Source of the DNA: Neobacillus citreus
Lineage (GTDB): Bacteria; Bacillota; Bacilli; Bacillales; Cytobacillaceae
Length of the DNA: 37,388 nucleotides
Assembly: GCF_018343545.2 (NCBI RefSeq)
Contig: NZ_JAGYPE020000055.1
Span: 1-37,388 of the forward strand
Direction: 5' to 3'
In this document: positions 7,741 to 15,519 of the stretch, piece after piece
Position numbering within the stretch: position 1 is the first letter of the stretch
How the letters are laid out: each line of letters opens with the position of its first letter
The notes under the pieces: model-generated
The model's input: the letters and a program-made list of their open reading frames with translations, nothing else
Database searches by the model: none
What the model was told of the DNA's origin: nothing
Made by a program: the position numbers and the translations under genes

Positions 7741-7820
7741 TTTTCTTTATGCAGTATATGTATTTGAAAATCTTTATGTTCACTAACCACAATCATACCG
7801 AATTCGTCATCATTCTTCAA
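7734..7820 (-). other. Possible 28-residue reading frame or gene remnant
   Basis: From a TTG at 7820 the minus strand encodes a 28-residue peptide containing DEFGMIVVSEHKDFQIHIL, whose alternating beta-strand-like pattern looks like the end of a folded protein rather than random translation. No clear ribosome site is present, and the frame is closed a short way upstream. It may be a degraded gene tail next to ribT or chance. Confidence 0.25.
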
Positions 7821-7830
7821 TGGAAAATCT

Positions 7831-7926
7831 CTACTTGCCTGGCGCTATGAACATCCAATAGATAATTCCCCAAATAATTGATATCACAATAAGAATGCCA
7901 AATAAAGCCCAGTTATTTCTATTCAT
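7831..7926 (-). CDS. Small single-span membrane protein, 31 residues
   Basis: A 31-residue frame starts at ATG 7926 behind a strong GGGGGA ribosome site and ends at TAG. The translation begins MNRNNWALFGILIVIS and continues with a Trp/Ile/Tyr-rich hydrophobic stretch ending WMFIAPGK. One transmembrane helix covers residues 6-27, flanked by polar ends. It resembles the many small membrane proteins of Bacillaceae, but I cannot place it in a named family. It lies alone between ribT and ypuA. Confidence 0.6.
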   Translation of the reverse strand: MNRNNWALFGILIVISIIWGIIYWMFIAPGK

Positions 7927-8032
7927 ACAAATCCCCCATTAACTTACTTACCTGTCCTACATTCTACACCAAAACACAAAAATAATCCATTTCTCCTAAG
8001 TCAGTCAATTTTTCGTGAATAATTTGAACCTA

Positions 8033-8060
8033 TGAAACTTCTAATTTGTTTTTATCGTTA
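8033..8060 (+). promoter_or_regulatory. Possible extracytoplasmic-function sigma promoter of ypuA
   Basis: TGAAAC at 8033-8038 is followed after 17 bases by CGTTA at 8056-8060, close to the TGAAAC/CGT pattern read by SigM and SigW. As I recall, B. subtilis ypuA belongs to the SigM regulon. A TATAAT at 8061-8066 offers an alternative SigA -10 box. Confidence 0.4.
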
Positions 8061-8140
8061 TATAATAATGGAATCGGTTATATTATTAAAGAAGAATCTT
8101 TATTATTGTCAAAAGCGTTTTAAAAATCAAGGAGGCCATT

Positions 8141-9004
8141 ATGAAAAAATTATTGATACTCCTCACGGCAGTCTGTTTATTTCTCGTTCCTATCCGCAGT
8201 TTTGCAGACATGGCTGAAGGAGATATGATTGTAACATTAGGTGAAAATTTAACAGAAACGCAAAAAAATCAATTGTTGGAGGAAATGGGCGCGCCGAAGG
8301 ATGTTCAAATTGTGACCGTATCCAATCAAGAAGAGCATCAATATTTAGGGAAATATGTCTCAAAATCATTGATTGGAACGAAGGCAATTTCTTCATCAGC
8401 GATTACAATTGCACCAAGCGGCTCTGGCATAAAAGTAAAAACGAAAAACATTAACTGGGTTACAGATGAAATGTATGTCAATGCTCTGATCACGGCTGGC
8501 GTGAAGGATGCTGACATCTATATAACCGCTCCTATCTCTGTTTCGGGCACCGCAGCACTGACAGGGATTATTAAGGCGTATGAAATTTCCGCCGATAAAA
8601 CAATCCCTGAGGAAGTAAAGCAGGCGGCCAATCAGGAAATGGTAGAAACAGCAAAGCTTGGTGACGCCATCGGTGCAGAAAATGCAGCCGCCTTAATCGC
8701 AAAAATAAAAGAGGAAATTGCCAAGAACCAGCCAAAAAACGATCAGGAATTACGGACCATTATCGAGCAAGCGGCGAAAGAACTAAATGTAACTCTTACT
8801 GAGGAACAGATTCAAAGGCTGATGGACTTATTTAATAAATTGAAAAGCTTGAATATTGACTGGAATCAGGTTAGTGACCAACTCAACAAAGCAAAAGACC
8901 GTATTTCCAAATTCCTGCAATCTGAGGAAGGGCAGGGATTCCTGGAGAAGGTCAAACAATTCTTCATTTGGCTCATTGATGCCATTAAGGCCCTATTCTC
9001 ATAG
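8141..9004 (+). CDS. ypuA: Secreted DUF1002 protein YpuA
   Basis: A 287-residue protein with a clear signal peptide (residues 1-22, Lys-Lys then hydrophobic, cleavage after SFA). The mature part is the DUF1002 domain, with conserved Asp-Met-Tyr/Val-Asn-Ala-Leu-Ile-Thr-Ala-Gly-Val-Lys-Asp-Ala near residues 110-125 and Ala-Pro-Ile-Ser-Val-Ser-Gly-Thr-Ala-Ala-Leu-Thr-Gly near 131-143. The C-terminal 90 residues are helical and amphipathic. The function is unknown; an envelope role is suggested by its export. A GGAGG site precedes the ATG. It is convergent with lysA, as in the B. subtilis neighbourhood. Confidence 0.85.
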   Translation: MKKLLILLTAVCLFLVPIRSFADMAEGDMIVTLGENLTETQKNQLLEEMGAPKDVQIVTVSNQEEHQYLGKYVSKSLIGTKAISSSAITIAPSGSGIKVKTKNINWVTDEMYVNALITAGVKDADIYITAPISVSGTAALTGIIKAYEISADKTIPEEVKQAANQEMVETAKLGDAIGAENAAALIAKIKEEIAKNQPKNDQELRTIIEQAAKELNVTLTEEQIQRLMDLFNKLKSLNIDWNQVSDQLNKAKDRISKFLQSEEGQGFLEKVKQFFIWLIDAIKALFS

Positions 9005-9018
9005 TTTTTTTATAAATG

Positions 9019-9046
9019 AAAACTGCCGCTCGCGAGCGGCAGTTTT
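9019..9046. terminator. Bidirectional terminator between ypuA and lysA
   Basis: A perfect 14-bp-arm palindrome, AAAACTGCCGCTCG and its complement, with A and T runs on either side serves both convergent genes. Confidence 0.85.
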
Positions 9047-9047
9047 A

Positions 9048-10352
9048 TTATTTTAATGGTAAATCATATCTTACAAGATCTTCGTATGTTTCTCTTTTCA
9101 CGACGAGGGTGGCTTTTCCATCTTCGACGAAAACTACTGCCGGACGTGGAATCCGGTTATAGTTGTTGGCCATGGAATAGCCGTAAGCACCAGTACAGAA
9201 TACTGCTAAAATATCCTCATCCTTTTGCTCCGGCAATGGCAAATCCCAAATCAGCATATCTCCTGATTCACAGCATTTGCCGGCAATCGAGACAGTTTCT
9301 GATGCTTGTGCCAGCGGCCTGTTGGCAAAGACCGCCTCGTATTTTGCCTGGTAGAGTGCCGGACGGATATTATCACTCATCCCGCCATCAACCGCCAAAT
9401 ATTTCCTGACACCCGGAACATCTTTGGAAGCTCCGACCTGATAAAGAGTAATCCCGGCATCTCCTACAAGAGAGCGGCCTGGTTCAATCCAAATTTCTGG
9501 CATTTTAAGTGAATATTCGCCAGCCAGCTTTTTAACCTCTTTAATGATTTCACTGACATATTGCGACGGCTGAATTGGCTCGTCCTCTTTTGTATAGCGG
9601 ATTCCAAAACCGCCGCCAAGATTTAAAACTTCTGACTCAAAGCCAATACGTTCCTTCCATTCTGCCAGCTTTTCAACTATTTTTTGTGCTGCTAATATGA
9701 ATCCGGTTGTTTCAAAGATTTGCGAACCAATGTGACAATGGATCCCAAGCACATTAAAATGGTCAAACGGAATAGCGGCTGTTAATGCATTTTCCGCTTG
9801 GCCGTTTTGCAAGTCAAACCCAAATTTTGAATCTTCCTGACCAGTTAAAATATAATCGTGGGTATGTGCCTCGATGCCAGGAGTGACCCTCAGCAAAATA
9901 TTTGTCTTCACCTGTTTCTCCAAACAGATTGCTTTTAACAGTTCCATTTCATAAAAATTATCAACGACAATGCAGCCGATTTTTTGGTCCACTGCCATTT
10001 CTAATTCTTCCCTGCTCTTATTATTTCCATGAAAGTGAATCTTTTCTGGAGGGAAACCAGCTGTTATAGCTGTATATAATTCACCGCCGGAAACAACGTC
10101 CAATGATAGACCTTCTTCCTCCGCGAGCTGCACCATTGCCACAGTCGAAAATGCCTTACTGGCATATGCAACCTGAGCCCTTACATTTTGTTGTTCAAAG
10201 GTTTGTTTAAATCCCCTTGCTCGTTCCCTGATTAAAGCAACATCATAAACATACAAGGGAGTTCCAAAGTTTTTCGCGAGCTCGACAGCGTCGACACCGC
10301 CAATTTCCAGATGCCCATCCTTATTTACACCTGTTGTACCGTAAAAATACAT
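9048..10352 (-). CDS. lysA: Diaminopimelate decarboxylase
   Basis: It decarboxylates meso-diaminopimelate to L-lysine, the last step of lysine synthesis, using PLP. The length is 434 residues. The PLP lysine is in Val-Ala-Tyr-Ala-Ser-Lys-Ala-Phe (near residue 66). The Gly-Gly-Gly-Phe-Gly phosphate loop (about 247-251), the Glu-Pro-Gly-Arg-Ser motif (about 293-297) and Cys-Glu-Ser-Gly-Asp (about 360-364) are all present. The fold is an alanine-racemase-type barrel plus a beta domain. It lies directly downstream of the spoVA genes, as in B. subtilis; because diaminopimelate is also a cortex precursor, this neighbourhood fits sporulation. Confidence 0.96.
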   Translation of the reverse strand: MYFYGTTGVNKDGHLEIGGVDAVELAKNFGTPLYVYDVALIRERARGFKQTFEQQNVRAQVAYASKAFSTVAMVQLAEEEGLSLDVVSGGELYTAITAGFPPEKIHFHGNNKSREELEMAVDQKIGCIVVDNFYEMELLKAICLEKQVKTNILLRVTPGIEAHTHDYILTGQEDSKFGFDLQNGQAENALTAAIPFDHFNVLGIHCHIGSQIFETTGFILAAQKIVEKLAEWKERIGFESEVLNLGGGFGIRYTKEDEPIQPSQYVSEIIKEVKKLAGEYSLKMPEIWIEPGRSLVGDAGITLYQVGASKDVPGVRKYLAVDGGMSDNIRPALYQAKYEAVFANRPLAQASETVSIAGKCCESGDMLIWDLPLPEQKDEDILAVFCTGAYGYSMANNYNRIPRPAVVFVEDGKATLVVKRETYEDLVRYDLPLK

Positions 10353-10417
10353 TCCCTTCCCTCTCTCCGTAACGACTCACTACAGTCTATGTAGACAACG
10401 TGTAAAAATAATAAACA

Positions 10418-10450
10418 AATAGACAGAATCCGCATTAGAAACTGCCTATT
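10418..10450. terminator. Probable terminator between the spoVA operon and lysA
   Basis: AATAGACAG (10418-10426) can pair with CTGCCTATT (10442-10450) with one wobble. T-rich sequence follows on both strands. On the minus strand it would end the spoVA transcript before lysA. Confidence 0.45.
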
Positions 10451-10526
10451 TTTATTTCTTTAATCCTTTATTTAATTAAACACTTTAGCATAATTATGCA
10501 CATTCTGCAATTTGTTTTGAAAAAAC

Positions 10527-12014
10527 TTACCCATTTGGAGGCTGACGGTAACGGTTTCTCGGATGGACAATACTTGGCCTAAGCACAGCACCCGGGATGG
10601 CCCGCCGGAAGACAATTTGTAAAAATCCTTTTGGTTCAAACGGAAGAAACGGCCATAAATAAGGGGTGTTGAGGGCCCGCATATGAACAAGATAGATCAT
10701 AAAGATTGTTGATCCTATAATGAAACCTGGTGTATGAAAAAATGCTACAGCTAACATCAAGATCATTCTGGCGATTTTATTGGCAACACTTAATTCATAG
10801 CTTGGGGTCGTGAAGGTCCCGATGCCGGCGACCGCTACATAAAGGATGACCTCAGGCACAAAGAGACCGACATCAATGGCAATTTGTCCGATTAATACTG
10901 CTGCGATTAAACCCATTGCTGTTGACAGCGGTGTTGGTGTATGAATGGCAGCAAGCTTCAAAAATTCTAGCCCAAAATCAGCCAAGAACAGTTGCACAAT
11001 TAACGGAATATTAGTCTGCTCATTTGGGCCAATAAAGGCAATTTTCTCCGGCAACAAGGATGGTTCTAGGACCATTAACAGCCAAAACGGTAGTAAAAAA
11101 ATGGATGATGAAACTCCTAAAAACCGCATCCAACGGACGAAGGTTCCCATTGCAGGTGATTCTCGAAATTCCTCGGCATGCTGGACATGATGAAAATAAG
11201 TAGTAGGTGTAATAATAACACTCGGGGAGGTGTCACAATAAATGATTACATGCCCCTCTAATATATGGGCAGCAGCAACATCTGCCCGCTCCGTATATCT
11301 GACAATCGGATATGGATTAAATCCTTGTTTTACGATAAATTCCTCTAGAGTTTTATCTGCCATGGGAATTCCGTCAATATCAATCGCATTTAATTCTTTT
11401 CTTAGAATATTTAGTAAATCAGGATCCGCCACATCCTCCAGATAGCCTAGAGCAATGTCTGCTTTTGAGCGCCTGCCTACCTTAATCATTTCAAAGCGGA
11501 GCCGTTCGTCACGGATTCTCCGTCTTGTTAAAGCTGTATTTAAAATAATATTTTCAACAAATCCATCGCGGGCGCCTCTCACTACCTTTTCCGTATCAGG
11601 CTCTTGAGGCGACCGTCCTGGATAACTCCTGACATCAATCGCAAACCCTGTACTTTCACCGTCAATGACAACCGCGATTAAACCGGATAAAACCTTATCC
11701 ACCAATAGATCAAGCTGGGTAATTTGCTCTACAGATTGGTTTACTAATCTATTTTCAATTACCTTAAAAAGGTCCGTAGAAAGCTTTTCTCGATTATTGA
11801 TGCCGACCAACTCTTTGATCAATTGAATAATGTACATCGTATCGCATAAACCATTTACATAGTAGATTTGGATTTCTTTCTTTAAGATTGTTAATTTCCT
11901 CACGCCCAAATCAAAGCTTATCCCTAAGCCGACACTCTGCTTCATGTAGTTTTCCACTTCATTCACTGATTCAGGAATCGGCCAATGTTCCACTTTGGAT
12001 TGTGTCGTCGTCAT
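10527..12014 (-). CDS. spoVAF: Stage V sporulation protein AF
   Basis: A membrane protein of 495 residues homologous to the A subunit of germinant receptors (GerA family). The soluble N-terminal part (1-280) includes Arg-Arg-Ile-Arg-Asp-Glu-Arg-Leu-Arg-Phe-Glu, and several transmembrane helices lie in 290-450. It belongs to the SpoVA set linked to dipicolinate movement in the spore inner membrane and may modulate germination. I place the start at the ATG at 12014, behind AAAGGAGTGG, rather than 10 codons upstream. It overlaps spoVAEa by 44 bases. Confidence 0.92.
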   Translation of the reverse strand: MTTTQSKVEHWPIPESVNEVENYMKQSVGLGISFDLGVRKLTILKKEIQIYYVNGLCDTMYIIQLIKELVGINNREKLSTDLFKVIENRLVNQSVEQITQLDLLVDKVLSGLIAVVIDGESTGFAIDVRSYPGRSPQEPDTEKVVRGARDGFVENIILNTALTRRRIRDERLRFEMIKVGRRSKADIALGYLEDVADPDLLNILRKELNAIDIDGIPMADKTLEEFIVKQGFNPYPIVRYTERADVAAAHILEGHVIIYCDTSPSVIITPTTYFHHVQHAEEFRESPAMGTFVRWMRFLGVSSSIFLLPFWLLMVLEPSLLPEKIAFIGPNEQTNIPLIVQLFLADFGLEFLKLAAIHTPTPLSTAMGLIAAVLIGQIAIDVGLFVPEVILYVAVAGIGTFTTPSYELSVANKIARMILMLAVAFFHTPGFIIGSTIFMIYLVHMRALNTPYLWPFLPFEPKGFLQIVFRRAIPGAVLRPSIVHPRNRYRQPPNG

Positions 12015-12576
12015 AAAAACCACTCCTTTCAAGGATAAGTTCAACAGCTTTTTCTGTTATCGGAGCACCCAGCTTGTAGGAATCGTGTCTCGCCATTTTG
12101 CCGATATCCCCTATGCCTACAATAAGCGGTACATTTAATTGATCAAGGCAATAAACAGTATCTCCATTTAGTCTCCCAATTTCCAGTTCAGGTATACCAT
12201 ATTTATCTACTCCATATGGTGTTAACTCCCCGTCCCGATCAATACTTACATCTACCCTTGTCCATTCCTCATGCCTAGATTTGGCCGCAACAGCAACGAC
12301 GCCGAGAACATTGATGTCCTCATGTTCCGCCACATATTTTAAGGCCTTCTCTCCGGCTCCTTCCCCAACAATGCCGCTGTCATCAAACATAACAAGAACC
12401 GGGTCATGGGGTGCTTTCTTAATAAGCTTGACAAGCTCCGGCCCCGATAATTTGGAGGGATTTCCCTTTGACTGTGTAATACAGCGCCCGCCTACCGTCT
12501 TGGCAACCTGCTCTAAAGACCTCCTGGTGTGTTCATCGCCATCTGTTACTAAAATAACATTCCTTTTGGTGCTCAT
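11971..12576 (-). CDS. spoVAEA: Stage V sporulation protein AEa
   Basis: A soluble protein of 201 residues, close to the B. subtilis length. It has a Toprim-like alternating beta/alpha pattern: VILVTDGDEHTRRSLEQVAK at the start and VLVMFDDSGIVGEGAGEKAL near residues 59-78. It is the soluble, cytosolic-face component of the spoVA operon; its exact role is not known. An AAGGAAGG ribosome site precedes the ATG. In the B. subtilis order it follows spoVAEb, but here the next gene upstream is spoVAB. Confidence 0.9.
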   Translation of the reverse strand: MSTKRNVILVTDGDEHTRRSLEQVAKTVGGRCITQSKGNPSKLSGPELVKLIKKAPHDPVLVMFDDSGIVGEGAGEKALKYVAEHEDINVLGVVAVAAKSRHEEWTRVDVSIDRDGELTPYGVDKYGIPELEIGRLNGDTVYCLDQLNVPLIVGIGDIGKMARHDSYKLGAPITEKAVELILERSGFYDDDTIQSGTLADS

Positions 12577-12603
12577 ACTTTGATGTCCTTCCTTTTAAAG
12601 ATT

Positions 12604-13026
12604 TTAATGATGGACAAAGTAAAGCCATTGAAAGATGGAACCAAATATTTTTCCTAACACAATTGCCATTATTAAAATGACAATCTTACCATCTAAATGA
12701 ATTCGCTTAGCAAGGATTGGGAAAACGTTTAAAGCCTCTGTAAGACCTGCAGCCAGCATCCCAACAAAGACACCGCCAAAAAGCCCCAAGGGGATTAAAA
12801 AATAAGCGGATATATCCAATACGGGGTCCCTTAAGCTGGCAAAAACTCCCGTTAAGGCCCCGAAAACGACTCCCCATTCATACTGATAGATCATTTTCAT
12901 CGTTTTGGTAAGCTGCGTTAATCTGGGGATAACCCCCAGAACGGTAAGAAATGCAACAAATCCCGAGCCAACCGCCAACCCACTGGCAATTCCCAGAAAC
13001 ATAACAGCAATAATTTTAATCGTCAT
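12604..13026 (-). CDS. spoVAB: Stage V sporulation protein AB
   Basis: A highly hydrophobic protein of 140 residues (B. subtilis SpoVAB has about the same length). Four membrane spans are expected, around residues 3-32, 48-66, 73-98 and 112-135. The Gly-rich first helix (GIASGLAVGSGFVAFLTVLG) is typical. It is a membrane component of the forespore SpoVA system. Its ATG overlaps the end of spoVAA by 11 bases. Downstream only 27 bases separate it from spoVAEa, so the genes C, D and Eb are absent without a visible scar. Confidence 0.93.
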   Translation of the reverse strand: MTIKIIAVMFLGIASGLAVGSGFVAFLTVLGVIPRLTQLTKTMKMIYQYEWGVVFGALTGVFASLRDPVLDISAYFLIPLGLFGGVFVGMLAAGLTEALNVFPILAKRIHLDGKIVILIMAIVLGKIFGSIFQWLYFVHH

Positions 13027-13636
13027 GAACCCGTTTCATACTTTCTTTATTTTCATGGAGAATCACATAATTATCCAAATCCATCTGATAATTAAACATC
13101 TCAACTTCGAGCGGACTTGGTTCATCATTAATTCTCTTCTTGAAGACATGATTGAAAAAGAGAATCATGCCAAGTCCTAAGCCAATTGAATAGGGAATTT
13201 GAAAAAGCAGCGGTTTTGCTTCCTTCTTACCTGTAATGATTGTGTAGATTTTCTCCTGCACACTTTTCATACTGACATCATCATGAAAATTCATCAGTGT
13301 CATGGCCGAACCGAAAAATAAAAGAAACCATATTAAAAGAAAAAAAGGAATCGAAACTCCTTTTTTCATGGCTACTACTTCAATAATCGTCTGCGCCGGT
13401 CCGATTGTTTGGACCTCAACATCCTCAAACCTGGCCGTTATTAACCGAATGACTTTCATGATATCGATCACAACAATATTTCCGTCCTCTTTTTTTAATT
13501 GGTAAATCTCCATCGATTGTAAATCACGAAGGACCTCTTCAGTGGCAATCATCTGAGCAGCATCTTTTAATAAAACCTTTCCCTCCGGAGGGACTTGGAC
13601 ACGATTCCGCATGCGAATGTAGATTGTTTTTTCCAA
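13016..13636 (-). CDS. spoVAA: Stage V sporulation protein AA
   Basis: A protein of 206 residues when started at the TTG at 13636, which lies behind GGGAAGTGA and gives the same length and N-terminal alignment (Met-Glu-Lys-Thr-Ile-Tyr-Ile-Arg) as B. subtilis SpoVAA. A GTG five codons upstream is the alternative. The soluble N-terminal domain (1-95) is followed by two membrane spans near 100-120 and 150-170 and a charged tail. It is first in the spoVA operon and part of the apparatus linked to dipicolinate transport into the forespore. Confidence 0.92.
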   Translation of the reverse strand: MEKTIYIRMRNRVQVPPEGKVLLKDAAQMIATEEVLRDLQSMEIYQLKKEDGNIVVIDIMKVIRLITARFEDVEVQTIGPAQTIIEVVAMKKGVSIPFFLLIWFLLFFGSAMTLMNFHDDVSMKSVQEKIYTIITGKKEAKPLLFQIPYSIGLGLGMILFFNHVFKKRINDEPSPLEVEMFNYQMDLDNYVILHENKESMKRVHDD

Positions 13637-13671
13637 AACATCACTTCCCACACAAAGATTTCTCGTATATG

Positions 13672-13701
13672 TAGTATGGGTAAAAACTGCCTTTTTATGA
13701 A
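13672..13701 (-). promoter_or_regulatory. Forespore (SigG-type) promoter of the spoVA operon
   Basis: On the minus strand TTCATA (13701-13696) and CATACTA (13678-13672) are separated by 17 bases. The -10 box fits the SigG pattern CATnMTA exactly and the -35 box matches TGMATR in five of six positions. SigG control of spoVA is established in B. subtilis. Confidence 0.65.
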
Positions 13702-13734
13702 AACAAAAAATGGAATGATTTTTTTTAAATGAAA

Positions 13735-13752
13735 ACTCGCCGATTGGCGAGT
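13735..13752 (-). terminator. Hairpin between sigF and spoVAA
   Basis: ACTCGCC pairs with GGCGAGT around a four-base loop; on the minus strand TTTTCATTT follows. It is probably a second terminator or insulator behind sigF. The T tract is weak. Confidence 0.4.
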
Positions 13753-13814
13753 CCGATAGGACGAAGACAGAGGCGTAGTTGAATTTATACTTTCCTATTA
13801 GTCAAAAATAAAAA

Positions 13815-13843
13815 GACCAAATGGATTAGAGATCCATTCGGTC
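13815..13843 (-). terminator. Terminator embedded in the sigF stop region
   Basis: On the minus strand GACCGAATGGAT, inside the last sigF codons, pairs with ATCCATTTGGTC across the stop codon. TTTTTATTTTT follows. Confidence 0.75.
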
Positions 13844-14590
13844 CTTCATTTGCAAAAGTATCTTTTTTTCTAGTCTTGAAACTTGAACCTGGGAAATTCC
13901 CAGTCTTACCGCTACTTCTGATTGGGTTTGGTCCTTATAATAGCGCAAATAGACAATTAGCCGCTCCCTCTCATCAAGCTCGCGAATGGCTTCTTTTAAT
14001 GCAATTTTATCAAACCATTTGCCGTCGTTCCCATCATCAATTTGATCAAGCAGAGTAATCGGATCCCCATCATTTTCATAAACTGTTTCATGAATAGATG
14101 AAGGTGTCCGGCCTGCTTCCTGGGCAAGTATGACGTCCTCAGGTGATATCTCAAGGTATTCTGATATTTCATTAACGGTTGGAATTCTGCCAAGTGTTTT
14201 CGACAGCTCATCCTTGGCCTTGCGGATTTTGTTCCCCATCTCCTTCAGCGATCGGCTGACCTTGACCGTACCATCATCACGGATAAACCGCTGGATTTCT
14301 CCAATGATCATCGGGACAGCATACGTAGAAAACTTGACATCATAAGATAGGTCAAACTTATCAACTGATTTTAATAGACCGATACAGCCGATTTGAAATA
14401 GGTCATCCGGGTCATAGCCTCTATTCAGGAACCTCTGAACAACAGACCAAACAAGCCGCATATTTTTTTCAACGATTAAATCGCGCGCTTCCTGATCCCC
14501 GCCCTGGCTTCTTTGAATGAGCTCCTTGACTTCATGATCCTTTAAATACGTTTGATTTTTTTCGTTTTTGACCTCCACATCCATCGGCAA
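13826..14590 (-). CDS. sigF: Forespore RNA polymerase sigma factor SigF
   Basis: A sigma-70 family factor of 254 residues that starts the forespore gene programme. Region 2 (about residues 35-105) contains Asp-Asp-Leu-Phe-Gln-Ile-Gly-Cys-Ile-Gly-Leu and Phe-Ser-Thr-Tyr-Ala-Val-Pro-Met-Ile-Ile-Gly-Glu-Ile. Region 3 lies near 115-170, and region 4 has the helix-turn-helix Gln-Ser-Glu-Val-Ala-Val-Arg-Leu-Gly-Ile-Ser-Gln-Val-Gln-Val-Ser-Arg near 222-238. It is held inactive by SpoIIAB, encoded just upstream with a 6-base gap. It is the last gene of spoIIAA-spoIIAB-sigF. Confidence 0.97.
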   Translation of the reverse strand: MPMDVEVKNEKNQTYLKDHEVKELIQRSQGGDQEARDLIVEKNMRLVWSVVQRFLNRGYDPDDLFQIGCIGLLKSVDKFDLSYDVKFSTYAVPMIIGEIQRFIRDDGTVKVSRSLKEMGNKIRKAKDELSKTLGRIPTVNEISEYLEISPEDVILAQEAGRTPSSIHETVYENDGDPITLLDQIDDGNDGKWFDKIALKEAIRELDERERLIVYLRYYKDQTQSEVAVRLGISQVQVSRLEKKILLQMKDRMDL

Positions 14591-14596
14591 GTCTCC

Positions 14597-15037
14597 TTAA
14601 TTGCAAAGCATTTTGCTAGATTTTAAATGCTTTCGTAGTCTAACCTCGGTCCCGCTGCCAGGCTGTGTGAAGACCTCTAACTCATCCATAAAATTTTCCA
14701 TGATGGTAAAGCCCATGCCGGATCTTTCGAGTTCCGGCTTTGTTGTAAATAATGGCTGACGAGCTTCTTCCACATCTGCTATACCTAATCCATTATCCTT
14801 AATGGACAATTCAATGAAACTATCCTCTATTGAAACATGAATATAAACAATTCCATTCGGGTCATTTTCATACCCATGAATAATTGCATTTGTAACTGCC
14901 TCTGAAACAACCGTTTTTAGCTCTGTCAGCTCATCCATAGTCGGGTCAAGCTGGGCGATAAAGGCAGCAACGGTTACACGGGCAAAGGATTCATTCTGGC
15001 TTAATGCACTAAACTGAAGAGTCATTTCGTTCTTCAC
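14597..15037 (-). CDS. spoIIAB: Anti-sigma F factor / serine kinase SpoIIAB
   Basis: It binds and inhibits SigF and phosphorylates SpoIIAA with ATP. With the GTG at 15037 as start (GGGGGTGG upstream, one base after the spoIIAA stop) the protein has 146 residues, the usual length, and begins Val/Met-Lys-Asn-Glu-Met like its homologue; the longer frame lying within spoIIAA is not used. The GHKL ATP-binding motifs are visible: Glu-Ala-Val-Thr-Asn-Ala-Ile-Ile-His (N box), Asp-Asn-Gly-Leu-Gly-Ile (G1) and Gly-Met-Gly-Phe-Thr-Ile-Met-Glu-Asn (G2). Confidence 0.96.
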   Translation of the reverse strand: MKNEMTLQFSALSQNESFARVTVAAFIAQLDPTMDELTELKTVVSEAVTNAIIHGYENDPNGIVYIHVSIEDSFIELSIKDNGLGIADVEEARQPLFTTKPELERSGMGFTIMENFMDELEVFTQPGSGTEVRLRKHLKSSKMLCN

Positions 15038-15038
15038 G

Positions 15039-15389
15039 TTAGGCCACCCCCAATCTCTGCAATGCAAATTCTTCAGTCGGTTCCATTTTGATAATTTTAA
15101 ACATGCCCGACATATCGAATAATCTTTGGATTGCAGGGGAAATTGCGCAAACGACCATTTCACCGTGCACCTGTTTAATTTGCTTATATCTGCCTAATAT
15201 AACACCAAGCCCAGAGCTATCCATAAAGGTTAGTTGTGCCAGATTCAAGACAATGTGGCGGATTCCATTGTTTTCAATTACACTTGAGGCTTTTTCGCGA
15301 AGCTCATCAGCTGTATGGTGGTCCAATTCACCGCTTAAACGAATCAGCAAAACATCGTGTTTAGTTTCAAGTTCAATGTTAAGACTCAC
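15039..15389 (-). CDS. spoIIAA: Anti-anti-sigma factor SpoIIAA
   Basis: A STAS-domain protein of 116 residues. Its unphosphorylated form displaces SigF from SpoIIAB. The phosphorylation site Ser58 lies in Phe-Met-Asp-Ser-Ser-Gly-Leu-Gly-Val-Ile-Leu-Gly. It is first in the spoIIA operon, followed by spoIIAB with almost no gap. A GGAGGACG ribosome site precedes the ATG, and a strong SigH promoter lies about 40-65 bases upstream, with possible read-through from dacF. Confidence 0.97.
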   Translation of the reverse strand: MSLNIELETKHDVLLIRLSGELDHHTADELREKASSVIENNGIRHIVLNLAQLTFMDSSGLGVILGRYKQIKQVHGEMVVCAISPAIQRLFDMSGMFKIIKMEPTEEFALQRLGVA

Positions 15390-15425
15390 TATCCTTCGTC
15401 CTCCTTATTCAGGTATAGTGAGTCA

Positions 15426-15453
15426 ATTCGCCTTTTGTCCATTCATTTCCTTC
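15426..15453 (-). promoter_or_regulatory. SigH promoter of the spoIIA operon
   Basis: On the minus strand GAAGGAAAT (15453-15445) matches RnAGGAwWW fully, and GGCGAAT (15432-15426) matches RnnGAAT fully, with 12 bases between. SigH drives spoIIA in B. subtilis when sporulation begins. Confidence 0.85.
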
Positions 15454-15506
15454 TCAACATACAAAACTAGTCGATTTTCGCTAAAAGTAGTGATTTCGTT
15501 TTACGA

Positions 15507-15513
15507 TTCGACA
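15507..15513 (-). promoter_or_regulatory. Spo0A box upstream of spoIIAA
   Basis: TGTCGAA on the minus strand is a perfect 0A box (TGNCGAA). It lies about 55 bases upstream of the -35 element of the SigH promoter, in the region where phosphorylated Spo0A activates spoIIA in B. subtilis. Confidence 0.55.
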
Positions 15514-15519
15514 TTCCCC

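Noticed and set aside
15038..15163. Longer N-terminus for SpoIIAB
   Set aside because: The extension lies entirely inside spoIIAA in another frame; the GTG at 15037 has a good ribosome site and gives the family length.
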